Of a stretch of DNA of 64,000 nucleotides, positions 60,544 through 64,000 are shown one piece after another. Numbering within the stretch: position 1 is the stretch's first letter; each line of letters starts with the position of its first letter. Position numbers and translations under genes: made by a program. The notes beneath the pieces were generated by a model. The model was given only the letters and a program-made list of their open reading frames with translations, did not search any database and was not told the DNA's origin. The stretch is from JACOTK01 sp963743945 (GTDB lineage Bacteria; Actinomycetota; Acidimicrobiia; Acidimicrobiales; CADCSY01), in NCBI GenBank assembly GCA_963743945.1, contig CAVURO010000010.1, positions 124,001 to 188,000 on the forward strand, given 5' to 3'.

Positions 60544-61548
60544 TCACCTTCTCGCCGCACCCCCCCGGGGTCCCAGGCGGCTGAGTCGGGCCACCAACAC
60601 CTCCATCACCAGCTCCTCAGGCCATCCCTTGACCCCACGCAGGTCGAGATCGGCCTCGCCGAGCAGACGGATGGCCTCCACCACCCCGCCGTGACCCAGG
60701 CGCCGACCCTGCGTCAGTGCCTTCTTGGCGGGAAAGGTCGAACCCTTCATGCCGAGCACGTCTGCGGCGGCGGCCTCGTCGGCCACGTTGGCTCCATCGA
60801 GACGCAGCATCTTTGCGTAGTGGCCGTGGAGCACCGCCATCATCTGCAGTGGATGGCGCTCGCCGGCGCCCATCATCCGGCTCAACGCGTGCAGCGCCCC
60901 GGGCGTATCGCCACGGTCGATCGCATCGGTCAGCTCCCAGGGCGGGACGTTGCCCGCCTCCCCGAGGAACGGAGCGATGTCGTCTCGTCCCAGGCGGGCC
61001 CCCTCGCCGAAACACGCGACCAGCGTTTCCAGCAGCGACGACAGACGTCCGAGATCATCACCGAGGTGGGCATCGATGAGCGCTGCGGCCTGCCCGTCGA
61101 GCTTCACGGGCGATCGGTGCAGCTGTTCGCTCAGCCAGGCGTTTCGGCCCTTGCTCTGCTGGGGTACGTCGGTGGTGAGGATGTGGCCAACCTGTTTGAC
61201 CATCGCGGACAACTTGGTCGAGAGGCGGCCCTTGTCCGCGGTCACGAGCACCATCGAGGTGGTCGGAAGGGGGTCCGAGAGATAGTCGAGCAACGGCTGG
61301 AGCGCGTCGGAGGAGTAGGTGGTCACGTCGCGCACCACGACCACCCGTCGATCGGCGAGGAACGGTGGGGTCTGCGCCGCGTCCGCTGCGCTCGTGGTGT
61401 CGCCCACATCACCGTCGGGACCGAACTCCTCGACCATCAAGGAGAGGTCCGCGTCACCCACCAGCTCGTGGATGAGCTTCGACACCGCCTGCGATCGCAG
61501 TGTGGGATCCTCACCCTTGACGAGGTAGACGGGCAGGGGCGCCGTCAT
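60544..61548 (-). CDS. holA: DNA polymerase III delta subunit
   Basis: 334 aa. Clamp-loader wrench. N-terminal PVYLVKGEDPTLRSQAVSKLI, then FLADRRVVVVRDV and ELTDAIDRGDTPGALHALSRMM, the HolA pattern. The start overlaps the folP-like stop by four bases; comEC, folP-like and holA form a leftward unit. Confidence 0.92.
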   Translation of the reverse strand: MTAPLPVYLVKGEDPTLRSQAVSKLIHELVGDADLSLMVEEFGPDGDVGDTTSAADAAQTPPFLADRRVVVVRDVTTYSSDALQPLLDYLSDPLPTTSMVLVTADKGRLSTKLSAMVKQVGHILTTDVPQQSKGRNAWLSEQLHRSPVKLDGQAAALIDAHLGDDLGRLSSLLETLVACFGEGARLGRDDIAPFLGEAGNVPPWELTDAIDRGDTPGALHALSRMMGAGERHPLQMMAVLHGHYAKMLRLDGANVADEAAAADVLGMKGSTFPAKKALTQGRRLGHGGVVEAIRLLGEADLDLRGVKGWPEELVMEVLVARLSRLGPRGGAARR

Positions 61549-62381
61549 GCGCCCGCTGCTTCGAGCATCGCCGCCATGACATCGGCCACCTGGCAGGCGC
61601 CTCGAACGTCATGGGCCCGCAGGATGCGACAGCCTCCCACGATGCCCATCGCATGGGCGGCATGGCTGATCTCGCGCCGCTGATCGATCGCGAGATCGAA
61701 CATCGTGCCCAGGAAGGTCTTGTTCGACGCGGAGAGCAGGACGGGAAAGCCGAGCGCCGCGAGACTCGACGAATGGCGCAGCAGCACAACCGACTGCTGC
61801 CACGTCTTGCCGAGATCGAGGCCGGCGTCGAGCACGATGCGTTCGGTGGGAATGCCCGCAGCGCGTGCCCGACGCGCCCGTTCGAGGAGGAAGGCGTTGA
61901 CCTCGCCAACCACGTCGTCATAGTGGGGCTCGGGATCGGGGATGCGAGGACCGAGGCGAATGTGGGTCGCCACGACCGTCGCGCCGGCAGAGGCCGCAAC
62001 CTCGAGGTAGGCCGGGTCGGCGAAACCGCTGATGTCGTTGCCAACAACCGCACCAACGGCGTAGGCAGCCTTGGCGACCGACGCCCGCCAGGTGTCACAC
62101 GACAACGGCACGTCGAAACGCCGGTGCAGCTCCTCGATCACCCCGACCACACGGTCGAGCTCCTCCGCCTCGCTGACCTCGGGACCGGGACCCGCCTTCA
62201 CCCCACCGACATCGAGCAGATCAGCCCCCTCGGCCACGAGGGCGTCGGCTCGACGGTAGAACGCCTCGATGTCCCAGAACCGGCCACGGTCGTAGAACGA
62301 GTCGGGCGTCCGATTGAGGATCCCCATCACCAACGCCCGATACGTGACGTCGTAGGTATGAGGTCCGAGAGCCAGTTCCAT
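61545..62381 (-). CDS. FolP2-type dihydropteroate synthase paralogue
   Basis: 278 aa from ATG 62381. TIM-barrel motifs of DHPS: MGILNRTPDSFYDRG and DTWRASVAKAAYAVGAVVGNDISG. The second loop reads DVGGVKAGPGPEVS instead of the DIGGESTRPG of true DHPS, matching the mycobacterial FolP2 type, which is reported not to act as a normal DHPS. Its substrate is therefore uncertain. The frame is open upstream in comEC but unconserved. It lies 19 bp after comEC. Confidence 0.85.
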   Translation of the reverse strand: MELALGPHTYDVTYRALVMGILNRTPDSFYDRGRFWDIEAFYRRADALVAEGADLLDVGGVKAGPGPEVSEAEELDRVVGVIEELHRRFDVPLSCDTWRASVAKAAYAVGAVVGNDISGFADPAYLEVAASAGATVVATHIRLGPRIPDPEPHYDDVVGEVNAFLLERARRARAAGIPTERIVLDAGLDLGKTWQQSVVLLRHSSSLAALGFPVLLSASNKTFLGTMFDLAIDQRREISHAAHAMGIVGGCRILRAHDVRGACQVADVMAAMLEAAGA

Positions 62382-62400
62382 CAGCCCTGACGCTACCGCC

Positions 62401-64000
62401 TCAACCTCGGCGCCCTCCCGGTCGGGAAGACCGCAGCCGGACCTGTGGCGCCGTCTCCCCGGCGCCGGCGAGTTCCTGATCCGACGCCGGAAAGGTGACC
62501 TCCACCTCACCCACGGCGACCACCGAAGGGGCGGCGATGACGATCGCGTCCCGAATCTCGTGGCCCTCGGGAGCAAGCACGGCCCGAACGGGAACCCGGC
62601 GGCGAACGACCGCAACGGCATCCGACGTCACACCGCTGCCGTGGCGGGCCACCACCACGTCGACACGGCGGACGCCCCGGGAGCGAAGACCATCCAGCAG
62701 CCTGAGCGGATCAGGTCGGTCGACCACCAGGACCACCGCCCCTGCGCGGTCCCGCCAGAGCGTCGCGCCCCGGGCCGGCTCGACGCCCGCGAGCACCGTG
62801 CTCGGCGGCCACAGGGTCGGTGCTCCCACGATCAGAGCCATCAACCCCGCTGCGACCGGCACCGCCATGGCTCTCGCTGCGACCCGTCGCAGGATTCCGC
62901 GGGGTGGGACCCAGGTGACACAGGCCAGTGCGACAAGGCCCGCGAGATGAGGGAGTCCGATGCGCCCCAACGGCAGGCCTGCCGCCCACTCGGCCACACC
63001 GGCCACCCAACGCAGCAGGAGCGAGGTGGGCAGGTGCAGCACCTGGTCGAAGGGTGGCCCGAGCACACCCGCCGCCAGGCCCCCGGCCAGTCCCCACATC
63101 ATCAACGGACCGGCCGCCGGCACCGCGAGCAGGTTGGCCGGCAACGAGGCGACAGGAAGGCCGCCGAAGGCGGGGATGATGACCGGTGCCACCCCCACCT
63201 GGGCGGCAAGGGTGACGGCAACCAGCTCGGCCGTCCATCGAGGACCGGGCAGGCGAGCGGCAAACGGCCCGGCCAGCACGACGATGCCCAGCGATGCTCC
63301 GACCGACAGCTGAAACCCCATGGCGTGGACGAGCAGGGGGTCGAGCAGCACAACGGCAGCGACGGCCAGAGACAGCACCCGCAGGCGGCTCGCGGGTCGT
63401 CCCCGCTCGACGGCGGTGGCCGAAACCGCTGCCATGGCCGTCGCCCGCAACACCGAGGGTTCCGCACGGGTGATCACGATGACGAACCCGAGCAACAACA
63501 TCGTCGCGACCCAACGACCTCGCAGCCCGAACCGAGCGACCAGGGGTCGCGCCAGGACGAGCACGAACGCGACGTTCTGACCCGAGACCACCAGCAGATG
63601 CGTCAGGCCCGCGGTGCGAAAGTCGGAAGCGACCTCGTCACGTTGACCGCGGTCGTCGCCGAGCACAAACCCGCTGAACAGCGGTCGTAGACGGTCGTCG
63701 AGGGGCCGAGCCCCCGTCACAAGGGTACGCCGAGCGCTGTTCGCCACCCGGGAGAGGAGCCCACCCTGACGCCACCCGCGCACCTCGTCGACCTGGAGGC
63801 GGGCTGCGACATGACGACGGGCCAACCGGTCGCGCGCCTGCGACGACGGCGACACCAGGCGACCGCTGACCTCGACACGCTCGCCCGCGAGGCGATCACG
63901 CAACGCCGCCGCCGGCTTGCCTCTCGCCCATGCCTCGGCCCGCCTTCGGCCGACACGAACATCGACTCGCAGCGCGCCACGCACATCGACCGGGTCGCTC
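62401..64000 (-). CDS. comEC: ComEC/Rec2-family DNA-uptake channel protein, 5' part outside the window
   Basis: At least 533 codons present; the N-terminus continues beyond 64000. The Competence domain has FVLGDDRGQRDEVASDFRTAGLTHLLVVSGQNVAFVL and LRATAMAAVSATAVERGRPAS, with many membrane helices to about residue 390. The C-terminal part corresponds to the metallo-beta-lactamase-like domain but is reduced: no HXHXDH nuclease motif, only a VDVVVARHGSGVTSD remnant. It may act in DNA import, or its role may have changed. Confidence 0.88.
   Translation of the reverse strand, partial: SDPVDVRGALRVDVRVGRRRAEAWARGKPAAALRDRLAGERVEVSGRLVSPSSQARDRLARRHVAARLQVDEVRGWRQGGLLSRVANSARRTLVTGARPLDDRLRPLFSGFVLGDDRGQRDEVASDFRTAGLTHLLVVSGQNVAFVLVLARPLVARFGLRGRWVATMLLLGFVIVITRAEPSVLRATAMAAVSATAVERGRPASRLRVLSLAVAAVVLLDPLLVHAMGFQLSVGASLGIVVLAGPFAARLPGPRWTAELVAVTLAAQVGVAPVIIPAFGGLPVASLPANLLAVPAAGPLMMWGLAGGLAAGVLGPPFDQVLHLPTSLLLRWVAGVAEWAAGLPLGRIGLPHLAGLVALACVTWVPPRGILRRVAARAMAVPVAAGLMALIVGAPTLWPPSTVLAGVEPARGATLWRDRAGAVVLVVDRPDPLRLLDGLRSRGVRRVDVVVARHGSGVTSDAVAVVRRRVPVRAVLAPEGHEIRDAIVIAAPSVVAVGEVEVTFPASDQELAGAGETAPQVRLRSSRPGGRRG

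Noticed and set aside
1..64000. Prophage, integrase, insertion sequence, plasmid or rRNA genes
   Set aside because: No transposase, integrase, phage structural, replication-initiator or rRNA sequence was recognised; tRNA genes have no adjoining attachment-site duplications.

Overview
The window is high-GC DNA from an actinobacterium. Support comes from the perfect actinobacterial-type SOS box, a BldD-type regulator, a mycothiol-dependent (MDMPI) domain, a DUF222/HNH (13E12-type) gene, a FolP2-type paralogue and the dnaG-rpoD arrangement. Gene order and content make the class Acidimicrobiia my best guess, but that is inference. No prophage, integrase or insertion sequence was seen.

Layout. 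1-3.7 kb: an SOS-controlled mutasome, imuA'-imuB-dnaE2, read leftward; dnaE2 carries a frameshift, and a repeat-encoded 39-codon frame links imuB to it. 3.9-5.3 kb: a DUF222/HNH endonuclease gene broken by two compensating indels in a repetitive linker. 5.6-9.6 kb: a SnoaL-cupin protein, an ECF sigma factor with an anti-sigma/MDMPI fusion, tRNA-Val and a flavin monooxygenase. 9.8-16.6 kb: a membrane adenylate cyclase, a MurA homologue with Asp in place of the catalytic Cys, a Nudix protein, two inositol-phosphatase-family proteins and two tRNAs (Asn, Met). 16.6-24.5 kb: rpoD, dnaG, terC, an alpha/beta hydrolase, a Baeyer-Villiger-type monooxygenase and an EamA transporter. 24.6-28.3 kb: a very large GGDEF-EAL protein fused to a CelD/GNAT_6-type acyltransferase domain. 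28.4-39.2 kb: a leftward housekeeping run reading LysM protein, HIT, phoH, ybeY, corC-like, era, uppS, recO, glyS, ppdK. 39.3-41.7 kb: two tandem EAL-HDOD proteins. 41.8-51.4 kb: a pseudokinase, two small regulators or unknowns, and a nine-gene Tad/Flp pilus cluster. 51-55.4 kb: a secreted CAP-domain protein, a thiolase-like/DUF35 pair and hemW. 55.3-64 kb: bldD, dnaJ, hrcA (with a CIRCE operator), lepA, rpsT, holA, folP2-like and comEC (cut by the window end).

Themes. Cyclic-di-GMP biology recurs: a composite GGDEF-EAL enzyme, two catalytically degenerate EAL-HDOD proteins beside a pilus cluster, and a BldD homologue that keeps the ligand motif. Short tandem repeats are unusually frequent. 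Those inside genes have unit lengths divisible by three and lengthen protein tails or linkers; those between genes mostly do not.

The most novel-looking non-coding signal is a roughly 90-bp hairpin element. Two copies sit directly behind ppdK and era, and each appears to supply the stop codon of its gene. A degenerate relative follows the hydrolase gene. Three reading frames are disturbed at homopolymers or repeats (dnaE2, DUF222/HNH and the TadG-like gene), so real decay and assembly error must both be considered.
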